Assembly: GCA_963971405.1 (NCBI GenBank) | Contig: OZ020484.1 | Span: 28,232,770-28,296,769, forward strand | Length of the DNA stretch: 64,000 nt | Origin: Psococerastis gibbosa | Taxonomy: Eukaryota > Arthropoda > Insecta > Psocodea > Psocidae | Reading direction: 5' to 3' | The notes under the pieces: model-generated | What the model saw: the letters and a program-made list of their open reading frames with translations, nothing else | The model's database searches: none | Told to the model about the DNA's origin: nothing | In this document: piece after piece, positions 1 through 11,000 of the stretch | How positions within the stretch are numbered: the stretch's first letter is position 1 | Layout: every line of letters begins with the position of its first letter | Position numbers and translations under genes: made by a program

Positions 1-2
1 AA

Positions 3-812
3 ACTGGTATTTCCTCCACCAATTTGCTCGGAATGATGTAGCCAATCGTTTGTTCCCTTCTTCATAGTTTGCAAAAAATACTTTTTAATGGGCTCATTTC
101 CATCATTTATAGTCCAATTTACGTACAGCAGATGGGCACCTACTGGTTTAACAACATTAATGGTAACGTTAGGTTTGCTCAGAACAAATAAATGGGCTAC
201 GTCGTGAAATGGCCCATCAGGCCCAACAGCTCCGCATAAGTATGTTCCATTTTCGTAATGGCTAACTTGATGAAATTGTAGACGGGTTGATACATGTGTA
301 TCATTCACTTGAGTTGTGTTAATGTTTTGAGGGAGCAACTCTAAAAGCCCGGATTTTCCAATTTGCCAAACGGTGTCTGAGAGAGGATAACCTTGAAATA
401 CACAAAGCAATTCTGCATCCTTGCCAAGTTTGACACGAGCATCTTTCTTTTCCACAAGTTTTCCTTTCAGCGTCACATTCAAATCTACGGTGCGGTTAAG
501 CTGAATGTCTAAGTTTTCAGGAACAGCCGCCCGACACATGTACTGCCCAATATCAGAGATTTGTGCATCATGAATAGTTAATGAGAGAGATTCAAATGAA
601 CGTTCAAGTGTCATCCGCTCATCCGCTGTGACGTTCACTGCATCTTTTTCCCACCATAATATTGTACTGTTTGGTATTACGTGACATTTGAGAGCAGTTA
701 CTTCTCCCATTGTTGCATGCGGGATTCCATCAATATTCAAACTTTCAATAGTATATTCTGCGATGCCAATACTTCCGCTAATCAGCGACAGAAGCAACAA
801 AAGCTTTTTCAT
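3..812 (-). CDS. Ig/fibronectin III cell-adhesion protein, 5' part (runs off left edge)
   Basis: Reverse-strand reading from the ATG at 812-810 stays open for 270 codons to the window edge. Seen: a hydrophobic signal peptide (about residues 1-18, starting MKKLLLLLSL); Ig domain 1 with Cys43, Trp53/54 and the D-x-G-x-Y-x-C pattern ending at Cys93; Ig domain 2 with Cys137, Trp149 and NGTYLC ending at Cys193; then the start of a fibronectin III domain (residues 214-270, Trp233). There are ten N-glycosylation sequons (N48, N60, N106, N112, N165, N170, N188, N215, N232, N268). Family knowledge: Ig plus FN3 proteins with this layout are neural or cell-surface adhesion and recognition molecules (Fasciclin 2, wrapper and similar). 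The exact orthologue is not recognised, and a membrane anchor or GPI signal would lie outside the window. All three domains lie in one uninterrupted exon. Confidence 0.85.
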   Translation of the reverse strand, partial: MKKLLLLLSLISGSIGIAEYTIESLNIDGIPHATMGEVTALKCHVIPNSTILWWEKDAVNVTADERMTLERSFESLSLTIHDAQISDIGQYMCRAAVPENLDIQLNRTVDLNVTLKGKLVEKKDARVKLGKDAELLCVFQGYPLSDTVWQIGKSGLLELLPQNINTTQVNDTHVSTRLQFHQVSHYENGTYLCGAVGPDGPFHDVAHLFVLSKPNVTINVVKPVGAHLLYVNWTINDGNEPIKKYFLQTMKKGTNDWLHHSEQIGGGNTS

Positions 813-840
813 TTTCTGTCTTTCTCCTGCGCTTTACCTC

Positions 841-905
841 ATTTTGAGCCTAAAACAAAAAAAAATCATGTAAGGATTGCCGGGGTATAAGCTTACCTCA
901 TCAAA
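841..905 (-). other. Candidate 47-bp intron in the 5' leader of the Ig gene
   Basis: Just upstream of the Ig-protein ATG, the reverse strand shows a donor GAG|gtaagc at 896 and an acceptor gttttag|GC at 850, with a T-rich tract before the acceptor. The intron would be 47 bp (850-896), short for an animal. A three-codon upstream ORF (ATG AGG TAA) follows the acceptor. Splice signals are seen; use of the intron is inferred. Confidence 0.35.
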
Positions 906-2769
906 TCATAAAACAAATGCTGACTTACTGCATCTACTTACAAAATGAAAAAAGAACTTTACAAAGAGGCTTTTCCACCCTATCAATCGCCATCTTTGAC
1001 ATCCTGTCTTATTTTGACATAGAGGTTTTGAGAACCTTTTCGGGTATACTTAAATTTTCACTTATTAGACTCAAAAACAAAATTAAAAAACATAAATTAA
1101 CTATAAAAATACATATTTATATAAAATAATAATAATAATAATAATATATAAAATAATATTGTAAATCATTTCGATTTGCGTCAAATTTTAGATTAATAAG
1201 CCGTGGTATTAGACAAAAATGTAAATAAACAAATATGGTTGGTTTTCTTAGCAAACAAAGCAATTTTACTTTAAATTTTTCATAGATATATAAGTTAGTG
1301 ACTGTTAGTGCCAACAAATACCTATACTAGATAAATTGATGCTGTGGCTCGATAATCCTTCACTTAGTCAGGTAAGTGACACTGAGCACACAAAACTGTA
1401 CACTCAATAAACACCAATCATTACATTGTCATACACATGATACAGTAGTATGTAATTTTATGGTCTGTGAAATAGGTCTTTCGTCTTATATGTATAGTTG
1501 ACTTGAATGGTGTATTCATTTTCGTAAAAGCATACCAGCTGATTTCTGACCTTAGCGAAACTGAAAGTAACTGTCCTAATAATTGCAAGGGGTAAGCCCT
1601 ACAGTCAAGTAAATGTTAAGTCACCGGAAGGACTTGCTTTAAGCTATGGACGCTTAAATTACAAGAAGCTAAAAATTCGAAGATTCTCATGTCCCTGGTT
1701 AACTATTCATATTCTAGTCAGAAAGTAAAAAAAAAAAAACTCAAGTTCCCAATTTTTTGAGACAGCCTCTACTGGTCCCGGGCTCTACTGATTCATTCCC
1801 TTGATAACTGCCTGACTAGTAATTTAAATTAGTTGATTTAAATGTATACCCAAATTACAAACTGTAGCATTTCTCGGTCAACCCCTTTAGGTTGGATTTC
1901 CCTGTCTGCCGTTGACTACCTATATCTTGTAAGAACTGTGCCTTAAAGGACATAAATTTGGAACATGCGTTTTTTATTTTATTTTGGTGTACGGTAGCAG
2001 AGGAACAGTAATACGGTGTACAAATTGTGTCCGAGTGAAGGGGGGGGGGGGGTTAAATGTAATAGTAGTTCGGGTCTAGAAGGGAGGTAGCCTTCAGGAC
2101 CCTAGCCTACCTAGACCTTTCGGCCCGGATTGGACTTGCGGGCTTTTTAGGGCCCTAAGCCTCCACCGTTAGCCGCAGGGATGCCCCAACGCCCCGCACA
2201 CAAGCCATACCTAGGCAAGTGATTGGAGCGGAGTAACCCTACGTTGCCAGCGGAAGCGCGACGAAGGACGAAGTGGTATATTCACTTCTACGGATTCCTC
2301 AGACCAGCTCATTCGCTTAATGCCGGGAGCCTGGAATCCGCAAAGGTTTAACCAGATGAGAGAGTTATAGTTGTTACTCCCGCGGGGGTTAAATCTTTTA
2401 GGTAATATTTTTCAGAAAAGCTAATCTCGAAATACTTGTAACGGACACTTGGCCCCTGGAAGTTACGGAAGACCTGGGTCTTTTGTCCCAGTCCCCCCCC
2501 CCCTGTCGACGGCCCGGAATCAGATCAATATTTCACCTTACTGAGTATATTTACACTAGCTGAAAGAGTAGCGCCGAGGAGCTAAAGATCGCCATTAAAT
2601 AAGACAATTTTAATTTCATTTCAATGCTGCACTTTTGTTAATGAGAAGAAAAAATACACTGTATGCATTAGGTTTTATAAGTATATAATGATATTCAACT
2701 ACAGTACACTTTCGGGCTATACACTCAACAAACAAATCAGATTACATGTTTTCAAATGCAAGCAAGGTT
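897..2769. other. Intergenic stretch with no recognised gene
   Basis: Mostly AT-rich sequence. It holds an AAT/ATA-rich run at 1122-1150, a G run at 2041-2052, a C run near 2500 and a GC-rich block at about 2060-2400 that contrasts with its surroundings. No coding exon is supported. The terminal exon of the tetraspanin gene could lie between here and 7848 but was not identified. Confidence 0.5.
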
Positions 2770-3370
2770 GTACCATACAGGTGTACGGGACCCCAGACGA
2801 TAGACTTTAGAGGATTATTCTTGGAGTCAACTATCAACCCTATGAGATCTTTGTGTACGAATCGATAACATTATAAGAGAATTTGCATATTTACACTAAA
2901 AATTTATTCATTGATGTGCAGTTATGGGCATTATTATTATAAAAAGTTGGGGGGCTTGAGGACCTTTGGATCACTTATTAATAAAGTAATTATATCCCTG
3001 AACATCGTCCTACGAGTAATGTTAAATAAAAGCAGAAGAGAACATGCCCAACCCATCAATTACAAATTCAGTCAGTTTACCATACCTATACTTGGGAAAT
3101 GTTAAAATTGGTCCACAATAATAAAATTTGCCTACCTCCAGCCTCCGTAAAATATTACAACACAAGACCAGTACAGAACATTAGTTATTTCCCAAGTATC
3201 ACCAAAAGCCGCACGACTTTCTCACCTGTTTTCTTGTCAACGAAAATTATAAATGCTCTCCCCACTCATATTACAGATTTACTGAGAAAAAAAGATTTTT
3301 TGCCATCATCAAAGAACTGGCTCAATAATTCGGAAATAACATTTCTTACATCACTATTAAATGAATAAAT
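2770..3370 (+). mobile_element. LINE (non-LTR retrotransposon) 3'-end relic
   Basis: The reading 3099-3365 ends like the C-terminal tail of Jockey/CR1-type reverse-transcriptase ORFs: YNTRPVQN, then a K-x-I-N-A-L-P-T-H-I segment, then a short Lys-rich helix and a stop at 3366. Upstream, 2800-3095, broken frames keep an R-x-I-I-like segment typical of the region before this tail. Stops and frameshifts interrupt it and no reverse-transcriptase core is visible, so it is a dead 5'-truncated copy. The family call is by protein flavour only. Confidence 0.55.
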
Positions 3371-3572
3371 CGATATACCTAAGTAAAAATTAATAAGTAA
3401 TAAATTATAAGTAATTAAGTATGTAAAAGAACTTATTGTGATGTGATCCAAAGGCCTGGTTCCCCCACGTGCACATGTATTGCATATATACATATACGTG
3501 GTGTGGAATATGTTTTTTGACAATATGTATTCTTACTGGTTTAATATAATTTACTTTACTTTTAATTTTTTT

Positions 3573-3790
3573 CTATGGAAGGCCAACATGTAGTGTGGCC
3601 CATTGAACCTTGCCCTGTCAACGACCCCATCCGTTTTCTGTTATTATTAATATTGTTTCCAAATGAATTTCTGGTCATGGGCGAACTGGCTCACTCCTCG
3701 ATGTCATCCCACAGCCGGCAACAAATGCCAATGGGGAAGCTCAGACATGCTTACTGTTGACATTGTAACTACTTGCCAACGGCCTTACCA
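3573..3790 (+). repeat. Dispersed repeat family I, copy 1
   Basis: Marked by a segment around AACGACCCCATC, an AATGAATTT..GGCGAACTGG..TCACTCCTC..GATGTCA core and CAAGCTCAGACATGCTTAC near its end. Related copies lie at about 27421-27640 (reverse), 29378-29560, 29560-30190 (reverse, interrupted), 31920-32170, 44370-44530 and 44945-45190. Several copies begin with GAAGGACTTTTTATGGAC. It is a short interspersed repeat of unknown class. Confidence 0.7.
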
Positions 3791-4335
3791 TGTTGAATCC
3801 ATTAGAGCCGAGCATGTTTCAAACTGCGACAAACTTGATAGTGTGCACAGCTAATAAGGAACCAGTAGAATCCGGGCTGATGGGCCGTGGTCGAAACAGT
3901 CGCTGCTGAGCCTCCGAGATACAATCTTAGAAGTCTACGCAGTTCCAATGAAGATGTCGACCACAGATGTTGACGAAACGTTTGGAAGTTCACTTTCACT
4001 TCGACCACGGCCCATCAGCCCGGATTCTACTGGTTCCTTATTCGACTCCGGCCGTGAAAGCCTTTGCAGTTATATTTATTAGTTATTATTTTCGACCACG
4101 GCCCATCAGCCCGGATTCTACTGGTTCCTTATTCGACTCCGGCCGTGAAAGCCTTTGCAGTTATAGTGTGCACAGCGTTGGCAGGGGAACATAGTGGGAC
4201 ATGATAACGCGCTTAGGCAGTATAAGTACGTGTGTCGAGTCCTGGTCACTTCCGATTTAATCGTGTGACTTGACCATGTTCCCCAAGTGGTTCGGAATCC
4301 ATATCATAATCGGAATCATAATCAAGAGGTCCACC
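3785..4335. repeat. Dispersed repeat Q copy 1, interrupted by an insertion
   Basis: 3785-3850 and 4176-4335 together match the uninterrupted copy at 27777-27975. Shared landmarks are CGGCCTTACCA, AGTGTGCACAG, TCGTGTGACTT and AAGTGGTTCGGAATCCA. The two halves are separated by the element at 3851-4162. Confidence 0.65.
3851..4162. mobile_element. 312-bp inserted element with inverted ends and 13-bp target duplication
   Basis: ATAGTGTGCACAG occurs at 3838-3850 and again at 4163-4175, directly flanking the insert. The left end (AATAAGGAACCAGTAGAATC..) is the reverse complement of a segment in the insert's right half (..GATTCTACTGGTTCCTTATT). That roughly 70-bp right-hand segment, starting TTCGACCACGGCCCATCAGC, is present twice in tandem (about 4000-4070 and 4092-4163). 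Class unknown. Confidence 0.6.
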
Positions 4336-4574
4336 CTGTCAGTCAACTCCCCTTTCCCCGAGGTGAAAGAGTCTGCCCTTAGGGTGCCTCAAGTTAACAA
4401 ACCGACTCACACCCCCCGCCAGGCTGACAGGGTTGCTTAAAACAGAAATGCTGAAAGCAGGCGTTAGAAACAACAAACAACTACAGGAACGAGTCCAGTT
4501 ACGGGTATGCTTCTTGTAGTTAAATTACAAACAATTACAATCGATATTTTATCATGCATCGGGCGTAAGTGAAA

Positions 4575-5432
4575 AGAACCGGTCCGAGTTCACTCGAACA
4601 TGCTTTCCAATTTATCAAAATTATTAGATAGAGAAAATTAGTAATTTTATGGCAAATATTTTTCCTATGGTTAAATTTCCGATATCTCGGGGGGGGGGGG
4701 GGGGGGCGGTTGTCCACCTGACGTCACTGGAAGTGAGGTAAATTCTCGTCGATAGGTCAAACAAACACATTAATTACCACACAGCAATAATGGCAGGGCA
4801 TGCATTGCATTTGAGCGCGAATTTTCTATCATTTTTTTCAAAAAATAATTTTTTGGGCAAAACCAAATATTTTTTTGGGAAAGCAACCTATCCGGTTTCG
4901 TTACTCAATTTAACACCTAAAACATGCTTGAAGGTAGAAATCATCGATAGAAAGGTTTCGCATTTTTTAGTCATTTTTTCATTAAAATTTAGTTATTTTT
5001 ATTTTTTTACCCCCAGAAGCAAACTATCAAAGGGCAAGCGACCCCCCGCATTTTGTCAACATTAATAACGACTACAATCTACGAGAATTTAAAAGAAATC
5101 GTTGGAGCCGTTTTTGAGAAATAATTTTTTTAGACGTTTTTTTGGAGTTTTTTGAAAATAAAACCCCCCCAAATTGAGTTAGCCCAAAAAAAAAAAAAAT
5201 GGTCCCGAGGTATGATTTTTGTGAACCTACATGCCAAATTTCACTCAAATCCACTGAGTAGTTTGCCCGGAAATCGGCGAACAGACAGACAGACCGACAG
5301 ACAGACATTTTGTAAAAACCACTTTTTTGGGTTCCTGGGACCTCAAAACGTGTAAATCCGTTGAAATCTCGGAATCGAAAATTTCGACCATCACAAAGCT
5401 TTCCTTATACTACGTATAAATTGGAAAGCAAA
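4575..5432 (+). repeat. Dispersed repeat family C, copy 1 (about 860 bp)
   Basis: Almost the whole segment recurs in reverse orientation at 43057-43775. Landmarks are AACTCGGACCGGTTCTTTT at one end and TTATACGTAGTATAAGGAAA at the other, with ACAGACAGACAGACCGACAG and CCTGGGACCTCAAAACGTG inside. Partial copies lie at 14322-14598 and 47349-47830. The only ORFs are short and unconvincing. Probably a non-autonomous transposon of unknown class. It carries an 18-base G run at about 4689-4706. Confidence 0.7.
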
Positions 5433-5483
5433 AAAACATGTAACATTATCGCTATGGGATAGTTTTAGTCACGACATAAAATG

Positions 5484-5695
5484 TCAAGACATGTAGAGTA
5501 GTGGTATGGCCTCTGACTTTCACCCGAAAGATTGTTGGTTCGAGTCCTACACTTCCTACATTTTCTGGCCATGCTTCGGAGGGCGTGTAAAGCAGGCGGT
5601 CCCGGGCCTTTCTTGTTGAGTGTAAGAGAGGGCTTTATAGCCCTAACTCCGCTAAGTTGGCTTAGTAATAGAAAAAAAAGTCAATATTTATTTAT
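5484..5695 (+). mobile_element. tRNA-derived SINE, copy S1
   Basis: An internal Pol III promoter is visible: an A-box-like GTAGAGTAGTGGTATGG and a B box GGTTCGAGTCC. After it come the SINE body (ATTTTCTGGCCATGCTTCGG, GCGGTCCCGGGC) and a conserved 3' end GTTGGCTTAGTAATAGAA followed by an A/T-rich tail. Other copies are S2 at 13944-14150, S3 at 18652-18809 (reverse, 5' truncated), and 3' ends near 8537-8592 and 8990-9045. Confidence 0.8.
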
Positions 5696-7848
5696 TTAAA
5701 ATGAATCAGCCTAGTGTAAAAAACATGGCGGTTACAAAATACAAATACCTACTGTTATTTTGTGTACTTTTTAAATTAATTAGATTGACAATTTGAGATG
5801 GTTAACTCTGTGCCCATGTACAAAATGCTTCATTCAAATAATAATTCTATGCAACTAATCTAAACGCAAACTATAGTCTACATTACATTGCTTAACCTAA
5901 ACTGTAAAAATAAAGTTTGACCTTACGAGTAATCTTAAACTAAAATTGAAAATGTATAAATTCATGCAGTGATAACAAGGTATTCCAAAATAAAATAAAA
6001 TATTTTTTCTTTCTAGAAAACTACCAACTGACAACTGACTGACTGTTAACAGTAGATGTAGTTATGACCATTCATTCATTGAGCCCCAATTTCAGTATTC
6101 TATTTCTCCTAGCGATTTTCTATCAACCAAACCCAATTTTGGAACTTAAATTCTTGCAGGAGTAGATGAGGTGGCGTCGGAGCCTATCATCGGCCCTGGT
6201 CACACTTCACATGGTCAATTACGAAATAATATGTCATCAAATCCAAATTCTATTTTAACCTCATTTTAACATCGACTACCGTATACTAGTACAATCCTAT
6301 ACTACTGATCATTTGAACCACAAAAATTGGCAAGAAGGTTTAAAATGCTCTAAAGCTATCTATTAATTAATATCATACCTTACCACAGTATTGTAAAAGG
6401 TACCATAACTTAGTGACAGTATAAAGATGGCTCTGGCAAGCTGCAGGTGGTCCATCTTAATTTATTTTTATTTTGTGATTTTCTGCACAGTTGTTGGCCA
6501 GGCCAAATTAGCATAACCTAGTTGTATTTTAATTTCCAATGTCTATGTATCCACTACAATTAACGGTCAGCTAGGTTAAGCATACCAACCCACCTGCCTT
6601 CTCTCTAGGATTGCAGCTGGTGTGATAGCAATTTAACCCTTTTGTTTAGACCCGGTCCCACCACGCTTAGAAATGTTTTTGTGAGGAATAGTGGAGACAC
6701 GCTATTGGTCGGGGTGGATGGGGGTGCTGCCATACTTCATTACCATGGTTCGGTAAAGCCTCCACTATTCCTAAATAAAAACATTTCTAAGTGAGGTGTA
6801 GGTGGAACCGGGCCTTTATTCTTTCTACAGACTGTAGGACAGGTTACTTTGTACTTCTGATGAACACTTACAACAGTACGTCCACGTTTTTGCAGTTCCG
6901 TAGATGAGTAGTTAATTACTGAATAGACATAAATAGTGAGCACGAGAAGATCATTCCAAGGAGCTAAAAATAAAGAAAATTCGTTGTTTAATGCAACTAA
7001 TAGCCTTTTTTTGGGGGGTAATCAACCTCTAAGAACAGTATGGATTTGGTTTGTCGATGGGCTCAAGTTTCACTTCGAAGTCGAGTCAGAGGTCGGGAAT
7101 ATGCATGTCGGCCTGAAATCAGAATTTCTATTGAGGCGATAACGTTATATTACAAAGACTTTTCAAAATCAACTGTAGCGGTTACCTACCAGCTAATTTC
7201 CCGGGATTATTGGATTTGGTTTTTAAATTTCTCCAGCTCTTTACCTACAGCAATCCCGATAGGTTTTTTTCGTCGTTGGGAATATTGTTGACCTAGGTGT
7301 TGAGCAGAACCTAATCTCCCTTGTGCGAAATCGGTTGAAATTGATGGATTGATCTAACGTTGAAAGTTTAACTAGACAGTCTTAAGAGCATCGTTTTGTT
7401 GAGATGTAGGCTTGTATTCGATAGCGAGCAACTACTGTTCAGTATTTAGAGAAAATAATAAGTACTTTTAATACTAAGGCTTGCATAGACCATACTTGGC
7501 CGCTGGCAACTTCTTATTTTTTGAAGAGTAATTTTTACTGTCCGACGGTTTAGGGTAGGAGTAGAGTTCTATATCGGAGAGAGGGGCAATGAAACTATTG
7601 AGTTTCTGTGGCCTACGGTCATGTCTTTTTTTGCCAAATCAGACGACGCATTAAAACAAGGAGAAATCCTGTCGTGGCTGCAAGGTGTGCTCTGATTGGT
7701 TAGAAGAAGACGTGTCAATTGGTCAAAAAAGACGAAGCAGGTTGCATCAGAAATAAAAAATCCTTAACGGGAGAGAATGTCCCGTCTCTCCTGTATAGAA
7801 CTTTAAGCAACTTTAAGAATTTTAGTTAGAGCAGCAGAGGGCACTTAC
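5696..7848. other. No recognised gene; one palindromic element inside
   Basis: AT-rich sequence with no supportable exon apart from the foldback element at 6650-6814. By position, the terminal exon of the minus-strand tetraspanin gene (end of TM4 and cytoplasmic tail, perhaps 10-20 codons) could be here, but no match was seen by eye. Confidence 0.4.
6650..6814. mobile_element. Small palindromic MITE (165 bp)
   Basis: The ends are imperfect inverted repeats: left CCCGGTCCCACCACGCTTAG with AAATGTTTTTGTGAGGAATAG, right CTATTCCTAAATAAAAACATTT and GAGGTGTAGGTGGAACCGGG. The arms are about 55 bp around a 50-bp centre. Non-autonomous foldback DNA element; class uncertain. Confidence 0.65.
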
Positions 7849-8073
7849 CATTAGACAGGCGACTCCAATCCCTGCGCCCCCAATGACGTTTGCATGGTCC
7901 TTAACAAAATCGGTGGTAACTTGCAGGCAGCCACGTTGGTACGCATGGGCCTGGTCTTGGATACTTTCGCACATTTCCCTATGGTTGTTGTGTCTTTGTA
8001 CGACACAGCACGACTGAGGAATCGGTCCAAATTTCTCCCAGTCCTTGAGGCTATCTACGCCGCAGCACCTTAA
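7849..8073 (-). CDS. Tetraspanin coding exon 5 (large loop, start of TM4)
   Basis: Acceptor ttgttttcag before TTAAGGTGCTGCGG, donor ATG|gtaagt. 75 codons, phase 0 at both ends. Encodes the CCG motif, the paired Cys172/173, a Gly-Cys at 198-199 and a glycine-rich start of TM4 (GGAGIGVAC). Confidence 0.93.
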
Positions 8074-11000
8074 CTGAAAACAAGAAATATTTTATTATCT
8101 GGGCCTCAGTTCTTGGCGCCAATCGTTGGCCTCTATGTTGCCCGCATGAAACACACATAGATGTTATCGAACAAACTATACGAGTATTGGAAGGAAGATA
8201 ATAAGGGGAACGTACCAAAACGGAGAGTGGCCTATAAAAAATAACGCAGAACTAGACGTTCACTAAACCACTGGAATGACGAAATAAAAACTGACCTCTG
8301 TGAGCTGGGAGTCCGTAAATGGTTGAGCGTCGTGCAACCCTGAGATGACTGGAGGAGTGTTGTCGAGCAGGCCGAAGCCCATCAAGGACTGTAGAGCCAG
8401 TTGATGATGAAGAAGAGAAAAACTGACACTTTGATTAGGCGGGGTTTCCACCGACCTCTCATTGCAGAATGCACATACGTTGACGTGGTAGCAGACATTC
8501 AAGACTTAGGCGGGGTTTCCACCGACCTCTCATTGCTAGGTTGGCTTACTAATAGAACGAAAAGTCCTTATATATTTATTTATTTATTTATTATTGACGG
8601 AAATTTGAATTTTTTTAAATAGAAATCTATTAAAATGTTTGTACTTAACATATCCCATGACGCCATTTTTTAATTTTAGTTTGTTTGTGATTTTACTCTA
8701 CAGGCCTAATCATTGATCAATTTTAACTATGGCATAGAGTAAAACAAAAATTTCCGTCAATGTCATTTGCATTCTGCAATGAGAGGTCGGTGGAAACCCC
8801 GCCTTTATTAATGATATCTGCTACCACGTCAACGTATGTGCATTCTGCAATGAGAGGTCGGTGGAAACCCCGCCTTAGATCTTAAGAACCAGCTTTACTA
8901 AGTAAATAGAGGGTAGCGCTGATGTGATCTTTTGTGGGTTAAATTGAAGGTATTTCGGCTGTTAAAATGCTCCTTCAAACCATGAATGGGTTGGCTTAGT
9001 AATAGAGCAAAGAGTCAATATTTATTTATTTTATTTATTACGATTTTCAAAGAATACACCTAGAAATCTTAGATACAAATGGCCCAGCACCTTACTACAT
9101 ATTACTATTACTTAATACACAGTAGGCTACTATGGTCTTGCCATAGCGTTCTTGTGTGCTAGCACGAACGCTGCTTGAGTGCAGTATATTCTCGTTACAA
9201 ATTTGCTTCTACTGATTTCTCCTATGTACATATTATAATTTTGAACGTGCGAAACCGGTTTGAACTCCTTTTACTTACTGTTGCTTGTGTCTGGTCCCAG
9301 GCATATCTGACGTACTGCTTGTGGCTGTCGTTGTAGTCTCTCATGGAGGTGACCATTTTCTGTTTCATTGTAAATTCCACTTTATCCTTAAAAACGTATC
9401 CGAGGATGCCACCGACCAGGAGAGTCACAAAAAGTATGAACACTGCGATGAAGTACTATAGGAAAATAATTCTTGTCAGTTGTAACTTGGCTTTCAACAA
9501 GTTAATCAGGCAAATCACTAAAATGTCTTAGGGAAAATTTGTCTTAAAATCCAATTACACATAAAATATCGATTGTACAGCTATATAAAATAATAATAAT
9601 CAAGTCATTAAGACCTATAAAAAATGGCCGTTACTGACACCAATTGGCCACAGCTTTGAACTTCTTTGACCTGGTATTAATAAATTTAATTCTTCTTCAA
9701 TTATTCAGTCAATAAGTATAAAGTAAGTTCGTGAAATTAATAGTGGCAGGTAGCCTCACAGACAGTGTAGGAAGCTTTCCCCATCAGATGATCTTTAAGA
9801 AATTTTGGGAAGTTATTAGAATCCTCAGTGCCCGTTATTTTTTTACGGATCAAGTTAAATAACTGGCCCATCGGTGTGAGGTGGCTATTCCACCGGCGAT
9901 TTTACTTCATATTTGATTTTGTGAATTTTGTCATTGACGTTTTTTTTTTTTTAAGGACACTATTATGTAGATACATAACTTATCTATTATAAATTAAGTC
10001 TCTACCATATTATAACTTAATTTATAATAGATAAGTTAAGTATCTACATAATAGTCTCCTTAAAACAAAACAAACGTAATGACAAAATTCACAAAATCAA
10101 ATATGAAGTAAAATCGCCGGTGGAATAGCCGCCTGAGTGACGGCCACATAATGTAGATCATAGTGTGCAACATTTGTTCTACTGTTGTTGTTCTACATTT
10201 GTTCTACTCATGCAAGGCCGTGCCCAGGTTTTTGTTGTTTCGGAGGGGGCCCAAAATGGTTTTTACGTATTTTATTAATGAAAGTCCATCCTATTCAGTG
10301 TACAACCCTTCTATTTCGGAGGGGGTCCGGACCCCTGGGCACGGCCTTGATCTCATTATGGCTCTACGAGCGATATTTCCTGGGGAATTAGGTTGTTTCC
10401 ACTCGTAAGGTATCTCTCCCTCCGATTGTCTGCTTAGTTTTGATTTGAAAAAAAAAAAAAAAAATAGGGTTTGTATTATTTTTAATGTGACATGAATATA
10501 CTACATTGATGTGGCTATGCCGTGCATATTTTATTGAATAAAAGTAAATAATCTAAATTTTACATCAACCTCATTAATAATCCGCTGCATTCTTTATTTT
10601 TTAGTCCAAATGAAATACGGGGCTCATTTCTAACTGGATCTATATAAACCCTTTTGAGTTGTACTGAACGAGTATAGAAGTGTAGTTTTCTTACCATAAG
10701 CAACATGCATTTGATCTCCTTGATAGCTCCCAAACATCCGAAGAAAGCAACAAGGGAAATCACAATACCGCTGGCTATAAAGATGTATACAGCACCTACA
10801 AAACAATCAGACAACACCGTTAAAATTGAGACTAGAACAAAGTGTTTAGTTTTAGGGAGATTCATCTGTATCTATTGAAATGGGGAACCAATCTTCGACT
10901 TCCGGAAAATGTCTTCACAACTTTTCATTTCATGAACCCCTGAGCCTAAAACCACTCCCCGTTCAAAATGTTGTATATAGATTTAGGTGTGTATACGTAT

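Noticed and set aside
681-890. Short plus-strand readings over 681-890
   Set aside because: They are antisense shadows of the Ig-gene signal peptide and first Ig domain.
7620-7800. Possible terminal tetraspanin exon just after 7849
   Set aside because: No acceptor followed by a TM4-like hydrophobic frame with a stop was found here on the minus strand.
10560-10865. A 101-codon minus-strand reading
   Set aside because: It runs through both introns around tetraspanin exon 3; only 10695-10795 is coding.
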